Shown here: piece after piece, positions 38,089 through 53,000 of the stretch
How positions within the stretch are numbered: position 1 is the stretch's first letter
How the letters are laid out: each line of letters opens with the position of its first letter
Assembly (NCBI GenBank): GCA_008921705.1
Contig: VFFE01006856.1
Location: 452,124 to 516,123, forward strand
Direction of reading: 5' to 3'
Length of the DNA stretch: 64,000 nt
Origin: Burhinus oedicnemus
Taxonomy: Eukaryota; Chordata; Aves; Charadriiformes; Burhinidae
Translations under genes and position numbers: made by a program
The notes under the pieces: generated by a model
Database searches by the model: none
The model's input: only the letters and a program-made list of their open reading frames with translations
What the model was told of the DNA's origin: nothing

Positions 38089-41000
38089 CCTTCCTTCCCT
38101 TCCTCTTTCCTTCTCCCCACCCATTAAAATCTTACATATTCTTTTTTTGGTCCTGATTTACTCACAGTATTTTATACAACTACTGTAAAATATGGGGTTC
38201 AGTTCTTCAGTGAGGTTAAGGGAAAGCAGGAGTTGCAGGGCTGGTTATGCTTGAAGGCTGCTTGGCTGGATGGGGAGCTACTGCTGCAAGAGACAAGGAT
38301 GGTTTACGCCAACGGCAGTCACATTTTGTCAGTGGAGAGTCAAGGCAGGTGGAGCTCTGCTGTACCAAATAATCACCTCCCTGGTCTTGCCACACCCTGA
38401 TCCGAATCCATCCCATGCTCCTATTTGTCTCAGGTTGTAGCAGCAGGTGGGATAGGAGTTGGTTTCAAATTCGCTGTTCCTCTGTTGTGCAAGACTGTTC
38501 TGTTCTCACTCTGGGCTTGCTTTCCCTATCTGGTTACTTGGTAGAAGTGAGGGAACCATAAGTCTATATTAGAAACTCTGTGTAGAAGCCCCTTGTGAAA
38601 CTTGGATTTTACTCAAATGTATGATGCTGGATAGATTTCTCAGTGCAATGGGAAGAAAACTGACCTAAGATACCTGGTGTCCTCTGGAGTCCTCAAAATC
38701 ATCATGTCTTTTCAGCCGATATTAAACTGATTTTGCTCAGTACTTTTTAATTTGAAATGTATATAATTCAGTCAAGTGTATTATGTGTTTGGGTTTTTTT
38801 AAATCCATTTTCTCCTTACAGTCAGGTGCAACTTCTCTGTTCTTTGCTGCACAACAAGGCCACAACGATGTAGTGAAGTTTCTCTTTGAATTTGGAGCCT
38901 CCACTGAATTTAAGAATAAAGTAAGACGATGGGTCTATTTTTGCATGCTGATACATTCTGACAATCAAGTCTGGTTTTTGCTATTCACATGAAAAATAAC
39001 ATGGCAGCAGGAAGATGATAAAAGGATTTCTTCACTTAAGTGTTTTCTAACTAATATGAGTAATGCAACATATTGTGAAAATATTAACTTGGGACTAGCT
39101 TTTACTACCTAGGCTTAATGGCATAAATTGATCAAAGATCAGTCCCTTGATAGTGATATCAATCTTTCCTCGTAAGCCATCCTCCAAAACAAGGGCAAAG
39201 GGTCTTTTTGTACATGTTAGGTAAGATCCCACTTTAGGTGTATATGTACTTCACCTGCACAGACTGAAATTTCATCTACATTGGGATGTCTCTGCATACC
39301 ACCATAGGATACATAAGAGTATAATGTCTTCATTCCTCCCTAAATTCCCATTTACTCATCTGTGACAAGAAGATGAAATGCACCTCAGAGCTTCTATTTC
39401 TTTGTTCAGGCAGATCCTTTTTTCAAAATCTTCTTAGAATAGCCAAAAGCACAGACGGCAGAGCCTGGGTCTGGTTCAGGGATGCTTACAGCTTTGAGGC
39501 TGGGCTTTCGTAACCCACTGAATTTTTAGACTGAGTCTGGATGGGAAATCACCTTGTACTTTGTGCAGCAGTGTGTACCTCAGCAGAAGACACCATTGAG
39601 AACGTACTGCATTGACAGCATGCATCTTCCATCTTGGCCTTCTAGTGTGTTTTTGTACCTGTTCCATTTTCTGATTCAATAATATGGTTTTCATAGCTTG
39701 GAATTATTCCATCAAACCATTGTTCTGTTAACAGGCGATTAAGATAATAGGCTCCTCCATCCTCCCCAAACCCCAGAAACAATATAGTTGACAAAATACG
39801 CCTTTTCAGGTCAGAGATAAGGCATGTTCTGATTAAGGCACACAGCTCAGAGCAGTGCTGGAAAAGATATGGCTGATCCTGGCTGTTTTTAAAGGGCACT
39901 GCAAAATTAATCCATTTACAAAGAACTTTCAATTATAAATGAAGACATGGAATTGAAATAAGAAAACAAATTGAATGTATCCTGGGAAACAGAGAGTTTA
40001 AAGCAAGGAAGTACAAAGCCCAACATCTTCTTTTTCACGTACCTCTCTATAAATTGTAATTACTACGTTTGTTACTCACGTATGGGAGTGATGGAGAACT
40101 ATCTTAGCATTCAATTCTTGTCACCCCTTGTATCTTTGGAGTTGATATTCACTGCAGCAGGCAAAGCAAATGTTCTAAAACAGTGTAATAAAGTAATCAG
40201 CAATAATTGCCTATGTTGTTGTTGTTATGGTTTGAGAAACCCACAACAACTTATTGTCGTTCAGAGAATTCTTCTATCACCCGATGACTCCTCCCCACCC
40301 AGGAAGGGGGAATCGAGAAGAAAATCAGGAAACCCAGGGGTTGAAATATAAACAGATTTAATAGAATAAGACTAAATAATTAACAGTAATAACACTAAAG
40401 AACGAATAGTGATCCCGATACCAATCTAAAAATATATAAGGATTATACTCAACCGACTATATGAGTCAGAAGCTGCGCACTCCCAGCAGTGGACAGCAAA
40501 TGTTGGATACTGCGAGTGCTATGGCTTCGGGAGGAAGGGAAGGCCTCAGGGGTCCGGCACCAGGGCAAGGAGTTCTCTGGATCACTGCCATCAAGGGATA
40601 GCCCCCCTCCTCAGCAAACTTTCTAATTTATATTGAATGTGATGTTCATGGTATGAAATAATCCTGTTGGCCAGTTTGGGTCAAGTGCCTGGGTCTTTCT
40701 TCTCCTCATCCCTGCACCTGGCTAGTCTGAAAACACTGAGACCTTGACACCCACACACCATAGCTGGCTATAAAGTAAATATTTTCACAAATTCAGACAC
40801 TGGAGTCTTCTAAAAGTACAGTTTTCCCAAGCATTAGAAAATAAATTAGTCCTGTGTCGCTCAAACCAGGACAGTTGTAAAGAAAATAAATAGTACTGTT
40901 GAAGGTTATTATATATATATGCTATAAAATACATATTATACAATAATATTATTCTGCATTGTCTGGCATCCCTAGAAGTATGCACCATAAATTGAAACTT

Positions 41001-44000
41001 GTTCTCTTTTCTTAAGTCTGAGACATGTTACAAGCATGTGGGTTCTTAAAAGGGTTTGTATGGGGGCACGTTTTCTGAGCAATACTGCAGGTTGAACGGT
41101 GTGTCAGAGGCTAGTTTTCAGCAGGTATTGGCTGCAGAAGAGCAGTTCCGCTACTTTGTAGCATTATTTCAGAGGTCATAAAACACCATATAATTCTGAG
41201 CTGCTTTCAGGTGATGATGACAGAGGTGAAGGAAGAGGTAGGCAAATAGACAGGGAAGTCTACACCAGATAGTGTGGTCTTATCAGGGGCTGCTGTTCCA
41301 AGTGCTTCCATGGGAGATTGGCAGCTACTGTATGTGCTGCCAGTAGCGGGGCGGGGGGGAAGAAAAATGGTTTCAGAGGAAAAATTGCAGAGGTAGCTGA
41401 GAGAACTGGCTCCTATCTGAGTTGGAAGGGTTTGCGGGGAAGGATTAATAGGAGCTACATTGTGTCAGGAAAACAGGATATGAGCAAGAAATAAACCCAA
41501 GGCAGTGTGCCTTCTCTCAGCTGCACTGCCGACCTCCCACCCATCATGGTCCTTGAAGGGCCTCTGTGGTTGCTCACGTGTCCCTGCTCCCACTTGCTTC
41601 CCTCCTCAGAGTTTCCAAGATGCTTGCCAGTACCAAAGATGCTGCTTCAGCTTTTTACTTCTCTCAGCTGAAGCCAAAAAGGAAAGAGGGAATCACATAG
41701 ATGAAAGAGATTTTAAAACTCTGTCACTTACTTCTTTTTTTCTTTTTTTTTTTTTTCATAACTCACCTGCCTTCCCAATGGCCTGTAAAACATTGGGGTC
41801 TCCAGCTACAACGTGCTGGAGGAAAGGCTCTTGTGCTGGCAAAAAAAGGAAGAAAGCATAAGAGAAAGCAAGACAGAAGCTCATTAGGGGTGGGAGGGGG
41901 CTGAGTTTTTCTCCTCCTGAGAAACCATGGACCTTCACGCTGTTTGACAATTGCTTGATTTAACTGAGTGCTGTCTTACTGCATGGCCTGTTCAGTGAAA
42001 AAGATTCTGGTCCCAACTTCCCTTTTCTTACAGCAAGACCTGTCTCTATCAGAGCATTCAAATGAATCTTAGTCTCTTTTGAACGTATCCAGCTTCATAC
42101 GAGACACAGTAGAGCAGGTCTTAGAGCCCAGTTGTCTTCCTGATCAGGATCCAAATCTTTGAGTCAAGGAGTTGTTACCCAATTCTCTCGGGCCCAGTAA
42201 ATATTTGATTCAGGGTGGGCAGCTGGAACTGGGCACCACCAAATGGGTTTTTTTCTGATCCCTAGACTCTGATTGGGGTGATCTAAGAAACTTGGTCACT
42301 CCAGTCTGAAAGATTTAAATCATATATTTAGGAAAAGTGTTATTCATTCAAAAAATGTATCTGTCTAAACCTGTTCATTGGATTCAACAAAACACTTCAT
42401 CAGGATCCCCATTTCGAGACACTTGGACATATCCTGCGAGAAGCAGCTCCCTTCCGAAACCTCAAGCTGTGACATCTCCCAAGGTGGAATCACACAGTTG
42501 TACTCCAAGCGTTGAGCGTCAGCTCCGCTGTGCTAACTGCGGTTAGCTTTGCAGGCCTGCCTTTTATTTGGGACCTGTCATTTGGTTGCCTCCAGAAATT
42601 ATGTTAATAACCAAACAATCTTCTTAAAATAACAGGAGTTTGTTAAGAACACAAGAATTTTAGAAAACAAAAACCAGACCATAGAACAATAAACAAACTA
42701 TTCCCAAATACAGCTAACTGAGCATGTCCATTTACCTGCCATACAGGGAACCTCAATATTTTTAAGCTTCCTAAAACTCATCCTTCCCTTCCTCTCCACA
42801 GAGGACCTCCAATCTGGATAGCACAGTTTCTCCTCTTAACTCACTAACCTTTCTCTCTCCATTTCCTTCAGGGAAAGTGTCTTTAAACATGTCTCTGTTT
42901 TTCGTTTGTAGCCCTTTGATCTGGTAACTCACTAATCAAGCAAAATGGCTTTCAGCTGAGTGGAGACAGGAAATAGGTTTCACAAAGCTATTAGCTTTTG
43001 CTATTGTCTTTTAAGTGTGTGTAAGGTGTTTTTTAATCCAAGAACCATTGTGGTTGCTTTTGTGTTTTGTTCCAGCAGTTCCTATTAAAATAGGGTAGTT
43101 TAATTGGACAGGAAAGTCTAATGACTCATTGTAGCTATAGAGTAACTTAATTCCACTGACCTGATTACACACTATATTTACTCAAATAATCCAGAATTAA
43201 TATGCAATTCTTAGGTTGTCACATAACAGCTTCACATCTGTGACTTTGGTGACACTCAAACCTTGTTTGCTTTTCGGTGTCTTAGGGAGGAAGGGTGAAT
43301 ATGAGGTTTTGAGAGTAGCTGTAGACAGTTCCTGTGGGTTAGTTTAGTCATGTCAGAGCTTGAGTTTTCATGAGGTTATTACAGGCATGAAATAACACCA
43401 CAGATTAATAAATTTGATTGGCACTTCCCTTTGTAAAAGATCCATTTGGCTATTCAAGTTGTAACTTCTCTTGTGGATATCTGTGTGGAAAATTTCAGAC
43501 AAAACTTTGGAGCTGTTTCAGAGGACGAGGCTGAGGGAAAACACAATCTGTTGCCCACATTAATAACAGCTCTAGAAACCATTTATCTGAAATACTTTAG
43601 ATAGCTTATCTTGTGGAGGAGGGGCTTGAGACTGGGAGAAGGCAGGGAAGGAGAGAGAAGACCTCTGGTGTGGATGACTTGAGGTGTGCGTCATCCTTGC
43701 GCGATGGCATGGTGCCATCACAGGCAGAAGATAAAAACTTCCTCTCTGTATCAGTGTCAGAAATAATGGTAATTTTTCAGTGGGGCACAGTGCTTTTAAT
43801 AAGATGGCAAGACCCGCATTTGCTATCTTAGTTGTTTCAGCTGGCTTGGAGTCAATTGTCAACGACACAGGTGTTTCCATTCTCAGGTGGCTCCCAAGGG
43901 AGCATCTCTACATGCAGGATTTGATGCATGTGCCTAGGTCTCCCTTTAGCGGTGATGTGCAGTAACTATAACCGCCTGGGATTGCCTACTACCTGCAGAG

Positions 44001-47000
44001 ATCGCTTCTTCAGCAGAAGTAATGGGGCTTTCACTGGCGGTTATGCATTTGGTCTGATGCACACTTCCACAGTTAGCTAGCATGGTTTAAAATGCATGTT
44101 CCCTACTCTTCTTCAGGCCAACAACCAACAGGTGAGAGGCAGGACATGACAGGGCATGAGGTTCTGGCCAAAGAAGAATAGATGATCAATAGGCTTTGGA
44201 GCAGGGGAAAGGTGTGCTGTTCTTCAATAGATGGAAGAGTTTTCACGGGGGTGGGGGATTTGGCTGTAAAGAGAAGAGACATGGAGGAGCTTGGAGTTGT
44301 GAAGGGAGCAAAGCTTCTAGTGGGAAGGCAGAAGATGAGGAATAAAAAGCAGAATTTTCTTGGTTCCTATCCCTCACTAAAAAAGCCTCGGGAGAAAAAA
44401 GTTGAGAGTGACAGAGCCAAGTTTAAAGATTTATGGGGCAAGACTTGGTACTAAAATTGTGAAAGATTCAGTAGCTAGTCACTACAGAACTGCTGTGAGC
44501 CAAATTCTGAAGAGCCTTAACATTTGCTTATGTTTTATGGTGATGTTCAATCCAGCACCTGCCCTCTCACCTGACTGTACCCATTCTTTGCTTTTCCACA
44601 GGATGGAGGTACTGCTCTTCTAGCTGCTTGTCAGTACGGGCATGCAAAAGTAGTGGACACTCTGTTGAAGCACGGTGCCAACATTCACGATCAACTTTAT
44701 GTGAGTTATTTGACACAGATAATATTGACAATAGTGGTGGTGGAACAAATGTGCTGTTGGTTGGACAACATCAGATACTCTGGCTCCGACACAGAGAAGC
44801 ATTTGCCAAATGTTGCGGTTTTATAGTGCTCTGCTCTTCTAAGATGTGAATTTTGTTAACTGTCTGCTTTTCATGATCCTGGGAGAAGGAACACAAACTC
44901 AGAAAAGATGATTTGGTTGCCTTTTTGTTTGTTATCTCTATGAAGGGTATGTCCTAAATCCGGATCAGATTTGTGCTATCCATTACCCTCGAAGAAAAGA
45001 CCATGTCATGTTCTACCATGATTTGCATTGCAGACAGACAAGTGAACAGCTATAAAGCCACTGACATACTAGAGAATCAGTTCATCAGTTTTCTGCCAGA
45101 AAAGGTAGTAAAAGTTGTGTTGTCTTTAAAACCTTTTTTAAAAATATCAGTTAAAAAGACATCATTTGGTATTTGTGCATCTCTACCTTGTCAGTGCTTT
45201 GGGCAAAGCACGGTTAAAATGGCTGAACTGACGTTGTTTAGCTGACTTTTCAGAAAGCTGGATTGAGCCAGTGAAGCACTGGATTTAATTTACTCCAGCA
45301 GAGACACAAATAAGTTGAGCTTTTCAGCATTCAACAGAAATGAGTGGCAGGTTTTCCCTCCACTTCCCGTCACTCTTTCTTACCCCAGGGCTTTCAAGAC
45401 TGACAAAAAGGAAGTTGTTCCCCAGGGATATACAATTTTTTTCAGCCATTTCCATGGGGTTTGGATCTGCAGGATGCTGTCACACTCAGCTCCCATGAGC
45501 GTGGGTGAGGACCGGTGACCACAGAAGCCACCAGCGTGCTAGGGGCTGGGCATCGGTCGCACAGGGGGTCCCCACCTCTGTGCTGCCCTCACCTCGCATT
45601 TATAAAGAAGGGTGTCCCACCCTCGCTGCTGCGCAAATAATGATTGCTTTTCTAATCTGAGGGCCGTGATTCATACCTCTGCGTGGTAATCCCAGGGGTT
45701 ACCGCTCGGTTTAAAAATAGCCACGCTGCCACACCCGCAGACACTTACCTAGATGTGAAGGCAGTAAAATAACTTCCTTATTGTCTCTGCTGGAAATGAG
45801 CAATATATCCAATTGGAATTGGAAATGTATTTTTATTGCACGCAGCCATTGGGCAAAACCAGTCAGAAATAGCTGCTTAATAAAATAAGAACACCATCGC
45901 TTGAAAAAGAGCGTTAGACTGGCCCCTTTTGTGGGACATGGCCAAGCTGCCTTTGCAAAGTGGTATCTGGCTGGCAGTTGCGCTGGCAGGCGGCCAAATG
46001 AGAGGGATTTTGAGTGTGCATTTAGGTAGTCGTCTCAAAACCATCAAAAGATGTTTTAATCTTGAATTGACTCACACGAGGGGTAGAGGAGAAGATGAGA
46101 GAACACCCTGGCTAACAGAAATATTTTATAGCCTTAAAACAGTTTTCTCATTGCAGCATCGATTCAAATCGAGTACAAAAACCTAGTATTTTTTAAAATG
46201 GTTGGATGACAGGGAAACTAAGATTCTCCATCTTGATTGACGCTATAATAAAGAGCTCTTTTACTACTACACGACCTTGTTTACTTTCTAAATGGACGTG
46301 TTCTCACTATACCTGTCTCCAGAGGAAGCCTGCAAAGGACCTGATACCATCACCCTATTTCATGTACTCACATAGCAACCAGAGAAAACAGCCCCTCAGA
46401 GGGCCCAGGGGTATGCATTTGTAGTGCCAGCAGACACCTCTCTTGTTTACCAGGACATTTGTCTTGAAATCAAGGTCAAACATTTTAAGTTCAGTCCCTG
46501 GGGCACTATATTCAGCTCACGCTTCACTAGGCCTGTGCCGAGTTTTGCACGAAGAGGAGTAGCTAAGCAGTATCTCTTTGCAGACAACAGCATTCTGTCT
46601 CAACATAGAGATAAGCCAACAAGGTCAACAGCAGGCTTCCACTAAAATGCTCTGTATTTTGTGATAAGCATATGCATAAATTGCTAAGAAGATGTGTACT
46701 TGTACATCTGAGATGCAGTGAGGGGGTTCATTCGTGTCTCTATGTAAACTAAAAGAGTTTTACCTCCTGGGAAAACTTGCCTTAGCACGTTCTGTGCTGA
46801 GCACAGTGGATATAGGATGAGTAAACACCTTTCCCACCCTCAGTGCAGATTTCCACTTCCAGTTGGTTGGATGGATTCAAATGATGTTTGAAAATTTTTC
46901 ATCAAAAAAAAATTAATGAAATATGACTTCTAAATTTTTTTTCCGAAGGAAAAGTTTCTGTAAAGCCAAATGCTGAAGAACATCTGCACAGAAGAGACAT

Positions 47001-50000
47001 GTGAAGGAAAAAAAAAATTCCATATTTGTTTATTTCTTTCACAAGCTTTATGCAGGAATGTGCTGGTTTCTGATAGGGCTATGAGATAATCTGTCTTGCA
47101 TGTGCTGCTTCACATGATTATATGACAGGTGGAGTCTTTTCTGCAAGATGTGCCAGAGCAGTGCCACAGTAGTTGCTGGGGTGGCACAGTAGTATGGCAC
47201 AGTACTTAGTCCTTCAGCCTAAAGGGCAGACTTCGATGCTGGAGCCTCCAGTTCTGCGAAGTACTTGAACGTGTTTTCACCATGTGCGTCTATGTAGCAG
47301 AACACTTCTGCGTGAACATCTGAAAGCTAAATGAACCTAAATAAATGTATTTTGCTATATAGGAATGGCTTTCTTGTTATGTGGTTCAATGCTTTGATGA
47401 ACTAGACTCTTGGGATTCAAGACCTGGGATTTAATGCTCGGTTTGGTATATGATGGGAGCCACTACTTGTGCATGCTGAACGAAAAATGTTAGCATAGTT
47501 TGTGATGAACTAGACTTTGGATCTCGGTAATTATTTCCAGAGCTTGGCTATTGTCCTGATTTGCTATATATATATGCTTTTACACTGCATAATGGCTTAA
47601 GAAGAACTTGATTCAGTTTGGTTTGGTTTTGTATGGAAAAAACACAGTGTAAGCTGGATGTATTTGTTCTTAGGATGGAGCTTCTGCAATTTTCCTGGCA
47701 GCACAAGGAGGCTATCTGGATGTCATCCGACTGCTGCTTTCTTCAGGAGCAAAGGTTAACCAGCCACGGCAGGTAAGCTCAACACTTCAGGGAAGAGCTG
47801 GGGTCTAATTACTAAATTTTACAGTTATGAGAAATTAACACTGGATTACAGAGACTTCCTAGGTGTTAAACTAACTGAGGGATACTTAAGCATACATGAT
47901 GTACAGAGACATATATAAAAGCTCTCTGGGTTTCCCAAAAAAGGATTTCTTAATTGCATAGCTGTTTCTTGACTCTAAAATCAGTGCTTAAACAGCACAT
48001 TTAGATGCTGCTTTGAGTAGCCAGATGTGGGAGTTGCAAAGCTAGCTTTATTCCCGGCACCTAGAAATGTCTGGGTGGAGACAGGGCTTCCCAGGAATCT
48101 TTGCCTGCTTTGAGAGAGCCTCCCCTGTGGTCTGCTGAAGCCCTGCAGGCAAGGTAGCTGTCCTGGGTCTTCGCTGCACATTTTAAATTGATGGGATAAG
48201 GTCTTGTCCTTGCAATCAGTCATGTATGTCTGCCAGGTGGCTGTGAGCACTCATTGCAGCAAGTAAAAAATCAGCAGGCAGGAGCAAATGAATGTGAAAA
48301 CTCTAATAACAGTGGACAACGTGGCATGTGACAAGCTTTGCCCGGTATTTTGTGTATTTCCTTTCACCTACACCAAAAAGCCTGACAAATCGTAGCCTGG
48401 CAGCAGAGACTGATCTATATGACTTCTGCTGCATCTGTAGATCTGCATAATCTCCCTGCTCCTCCTGTAGTGTAAGGAAACTGGATTAGCATTTTATGTG
48501 CTGAAACTAAAGTCATTTTCCTGCTGCCTCTTCCCCCACCTCTCCAGCACCAGAGCTGTGCTGGCAGCTACTCCCTGGACTGATGCTTTAGTTGCTCCTA
48601 GGCTACCTCCACATTGTGTCCTGAGATCAAGATTAAAAAATGTTGTTAAAAGCTGTTAATTAATGCAATCTAAAAGATCAGTGTAGAAGGATAGACCAAG
48701 GTATGCATTAATACCTTTTGAGTGGGCCAAAGTTGTTGGGGAGCCTTAAATTTAGCTCCACCATGTTGCTATAAAAACTGCATTTTTCTAACCATAATTA
48801 TAATGCCCCAGCTAATTCTTTCTGACAATATTTTTTTAGCTTTCTAATCCAATTTCTACAACACTATGTTTCATGAGGCATTTTTAAATCTTAGTTGAGG
48901 CAAAGACTTGACTCTGTGTGAATGCTCCTCCTGGCTCTGTTTCATCTCCGGCAGGATGGGCTTACTTTGCTTCAGGGTACCTCCGATCCCTGCTAAGATT
49001 ATGCCTGGATAAGTCCATGGCATTTGTATTTGGGCCCACTGCAATCTGAAACGTTTCCTTAACAAATGGAACATTTTTACTGTTTAATTAGTAAAGTAAT
49101 GGTTGGATGGACTTCAGTCTCTTTCTTACTAACAAACAAATTTGTACTTTGTTCGAAGGTGGCATGTTGGTCATGAGGAATGTAGCTCTAGATGGGGCAG
49201 TTTCGATGTCAGATGACTCTTACTGTCAGTCACAAACCCCATCGCGCTCACTGCTGTAGGAGACTTTTCTGTGCAATGCAACGTCGAATACAGGGCTGCA
49301 GAGTGCCAGGTGTAAGTTCCTGCTTCTTCCTCATGGTGTCCAGGTTTTCCTCTCTACCTTGTGAATTTGGGGGCTTAATTCACATGTCTGAGTGTGTGCA
49401 TCTGCCTTGTATGTCTCCTTCTGCTGCTGCAGTGGGTACCAGTTCCCCTTTGGTCTCGTTCCCCATCTCCCAGTCCCACGGGGATGCTCCTGTCACCACA
49501 GAGCATCTCAGATGGCGCTGGCTGTCCATGTGCAGGCCCTTCAGCTCAGCTCTCACAAGACCGAATAGTGAAGATTCCTGGGGAGTTTCTTCCCTGGCAA
49601 TGACATCTCTTGGATTTTAGCCACCTTCTATTCTTTCTGACGTTGTGAGCTGGGCAGGAATTCTTTTGTCATCTTTTTGTCTAGACAGAGCTGGAGGCAG
49701 TGTCTGAAGCCCGGTGTGGGAGATGTTTCTTTGCTTCTCCAACTCAAAAACAAAGCGCGAAGATTATTTGCCAATGAATTTTACACTGTTTTGGCAGCCT
49801 GTGTCGCAGCAGGCTTTAGTCTGACTGGCTAAGCAGATTCAAAATACTCTGAAAATTAATGTTGTTTTCTTAACACATGATATGCAATTACACATATATG
49901 TAAGCCAGTAAACCTATATAGAGTGTAGACTTCAGACAAGCAAGCAATTTGTTATTAGCAAGAATTCAGCTGGTGTAGTGGTGTGAGTGGACTGATGGGC

Positions 50001-53000
50001 AGAACGGTGGAGCAGATGACACCGAGTAGCCTGAGAGTAGGGGCTCTCTGTCTCTGGAAGTCCTTACTGGGAATTGGAGGGGTATTTCACCTCCCACCCT
50101 AATCTGGCCCTTTCTACAACTCCAAGCCACAAGCAAACGTTGAGATTCAAAGCTGCAAAGCAAAAGTCATTAGTTAACAGGTAAGAGAAAGAGCATCAGA
50201 AATTCTGGTCAGAGTATGTTTGGAAGTGCTGACTGCTGGCTAAAATGAGATGTAGTCCTTATACACTAGCTTGTAATCAAATACGGAAATAAGCACAGCT
50301 TAAAAACATATGGCGTGTTTAACATTGTTCTAGGAATGTAATGGTCTGCAGGTTGCTGGGTGGGCCGAGGCACTAGGAAAGGAAAGTAGTTTTTGAACTG
50401 TATCTTTCCCTGTTCTCACTTTCTTCCCGACTCGTCTGTAAGCCTTAATGTCTGTTTACACAGAAATTCTTATGTGGCCTCTTAGTACAACGTGGTATCT
50501 CTTTCACACCATACACCAACATGAAAATGGACAGAAATCTCATCTACTTCATATAAATATTACATGCGTTTGCATAAACCTGCATGTTAGATGCTGTTTG
50601 CTTAAGAGAGAGAGAAGCTGCCAATAGTCAATGTGAGCCCACCGTCAACTCCATCATCTCTTTAGGCTAAGTCCTCCAAGACAGTCATTCTTGCTCACAG
50701 TGTATTTTTGCCTCTAGCCTATAACTGAGATACTGAGTCTAACAGCAATACTATTAAGGACAGTTAATGGTAACAGTGATGTTACCCAACACTTCTATTT
50801 CCTTTTGCTCCTTTGCATTTATACCTGAAAATAAGAGTTGTTCTTACAGACTTCACTGTGAGTAAAAGAAAGCTGCTATGTTCCCTCTGCTGTGCTTGTG
50901 CTTGAAGTTTTTATGTAAATAGAAGCGTGGATTTGCATAGCATTGGTTCTTCATGCAGACTAAATTGTGCAGGCTGCTCTCAGATATTTTCCAAGTTTTA
51001 CAGGCTTTTTTTTCAGTGCCCTTAGTGCTATTTGCTAGAGCCCTCTGGTGGGGAAGATTAGAAAAAATATGAAGTGTCAGCTTACTGGTAGGGAAAACAC
51101 TACAAATTGTAGAGGGACAGTTTTTGCCATCACGCTAACATCACATACACTGTATACAAGAGAGCCTTTGTTCTTTTTGAATCGTAAAGAACGCTCATTG
51201 TATTAACAGGATATATACTGGAATGAGGTCAGTCGCTAATTTCAATGAGTTAATTTATAGAAAAATTATACAAGAGTGGGTAAAGATCCTGTTCCTCACC
51301 ATTTGAGAAGACTGAAGATCTCAGGATGTGCATTTGCTCTTTCTCAGAATCAGAAAAAGGGAAGCCCAGAATATTATACCACAGGAAGAAGTAACTTTTT
51401 TGTTTCTTCCAATGGATTAAGTCACTAACCCATAGAAAGCAGAGTACTGGTTCAACAATAGTTTTTTTGATTGCATGATCGAGTCATATGAATCTTCTCA
51501 GTTGGCACTGAGGAGAGGGATTGCTTCTTTGATCAAGGTGGAAACATCTTATTTAAAGCAAAAAGTTGTTTTCTTCTGAAACTTCTAATTAAGTCTCTTT
51601 TGGAAGCCCCAGTATATTTTGTCTTCCTTTTTCCTGCCAAGTCTTCAGGCTGCTGAGGGTGGCGAGGGGAACTGGCAAGCACTGAAGGCAGAAGCAGGCA
51701 CCCTGCTATGTAAGGGCTCACTTTTATGTTAAAGTCCATACAGGCAAAGCCTTTTGTGAAAGGTCGACGAGAATCAGTTTGGCACCATATAACCACTGGA
51801 GTCCTCCTGTAGTCTGGAGAATCAGGCCATTTAGAAGCAAAAGGAGGAAAAGACACAAAACTAAATTCTAATTGCAGCGAGAAATACTTCCAGTGCTTCA
51901 ACTCACCTTTGCCTTTGGGATGGAAATCCATCACAAAGTTTAGATTATACTGAATGTGCATTTTATTTTCTGAGGTTTTCTGCTCAAGTAATGATTGGAT
52001 AGGACAATTTTTCAAAATCAGATTGTTTCACGCTGGATTCCTTGATAATTGCCTTGTTTTCTAGCTGAGTTCCTGAAGATAAAATTAGTGAAATACTTAC
52101 CATCACTGTAAGGCAAGATGTTTTTACCAGATTCCCTGAGTGTGGATAATGTAACTTCACACCGAAAGTTTGTGATCATCTTGCATTGCTCCTTAGCTTC
52201 TCTAAACAACTTCCACTCCGTATGTACAGAGACCCAGCTGCAGAATCTGTCCATGCATGCTGAGATTTAGCTGTATCTTCTGTCACGTCTAGCCACCTAG
52301 AATTCAAAGTACAGAGGATACCTTTGGCCTTTACATTTCAAACTTCCTTTTGTATTTTAGACACAACTGGTAAGCCAAAGACAGCTTTAGCTGTTCACAC
52401 AGTAAAGCACATTTCAGGCCAACTATGCAAGAGAAAGCAGCTAAGGGTGGCTCTGCTCCACAACTGGAATGGTTCTAATTTGATACACCAAGATCCTATG
52501 TGGTTTTGGAAGCAAATCTGCATATGTGTATCTGTGATGCAGGATTTAATTGAGAATTGCAGTACGTCCATTCCAGTAGGCAGACTTGGGCGGTACTATA
52601 CCAGGGAGCGCGGAATCTCAAAGTGAAACCTTTGACAGTCTTATTTTGTTCACAGGATGGGACGGCTCCCTTGTGGATCGCATCGCAGATGGGTCACAGT
52701 GAAGTGGTCCGAGTAATGCTGCTCCGGGGAGCCGAGCGAGATGCCGCGCGGGACGTGAGTAGCACTTCTTCCTGTGCTCTGTCTGCAGCTTAACGCCTCC
52801 CAGCTTTTTTTTGAGGCTGCAAGGCTGCCTGGATGGAGGCCTGGTGTCCCCAAAGTCCAGGTTGTAAAGTCCCACCGTGGACTCCCTTTTTCCCATTGTG
52901 TCAAGGACAGGTTCCTGGAGGGACCTTCTGGAATAAAGGAAAGGAAATGTCCATATAAATGAGAGACAAATATGATATATGGTGTCACAGGTACATTTTG

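Noticed and set aside
37761..38156. Overlapping open frames of more than 100 codons across the polypyrimidine tract on both strands
   Set aside because: They translate a simple repeat (Ser/Leu/Pro/Phe or Lys/Arg/Glu/Gly) and are not genes.
51533..52015. 160-codon minus-strand open frame in ANKRD29 intron 6
   Set aside because: With about 3 stops per 64 codons, a few frames of this length are expected by chance in 64 kb. It shows no motif, start context or neighbour signal.
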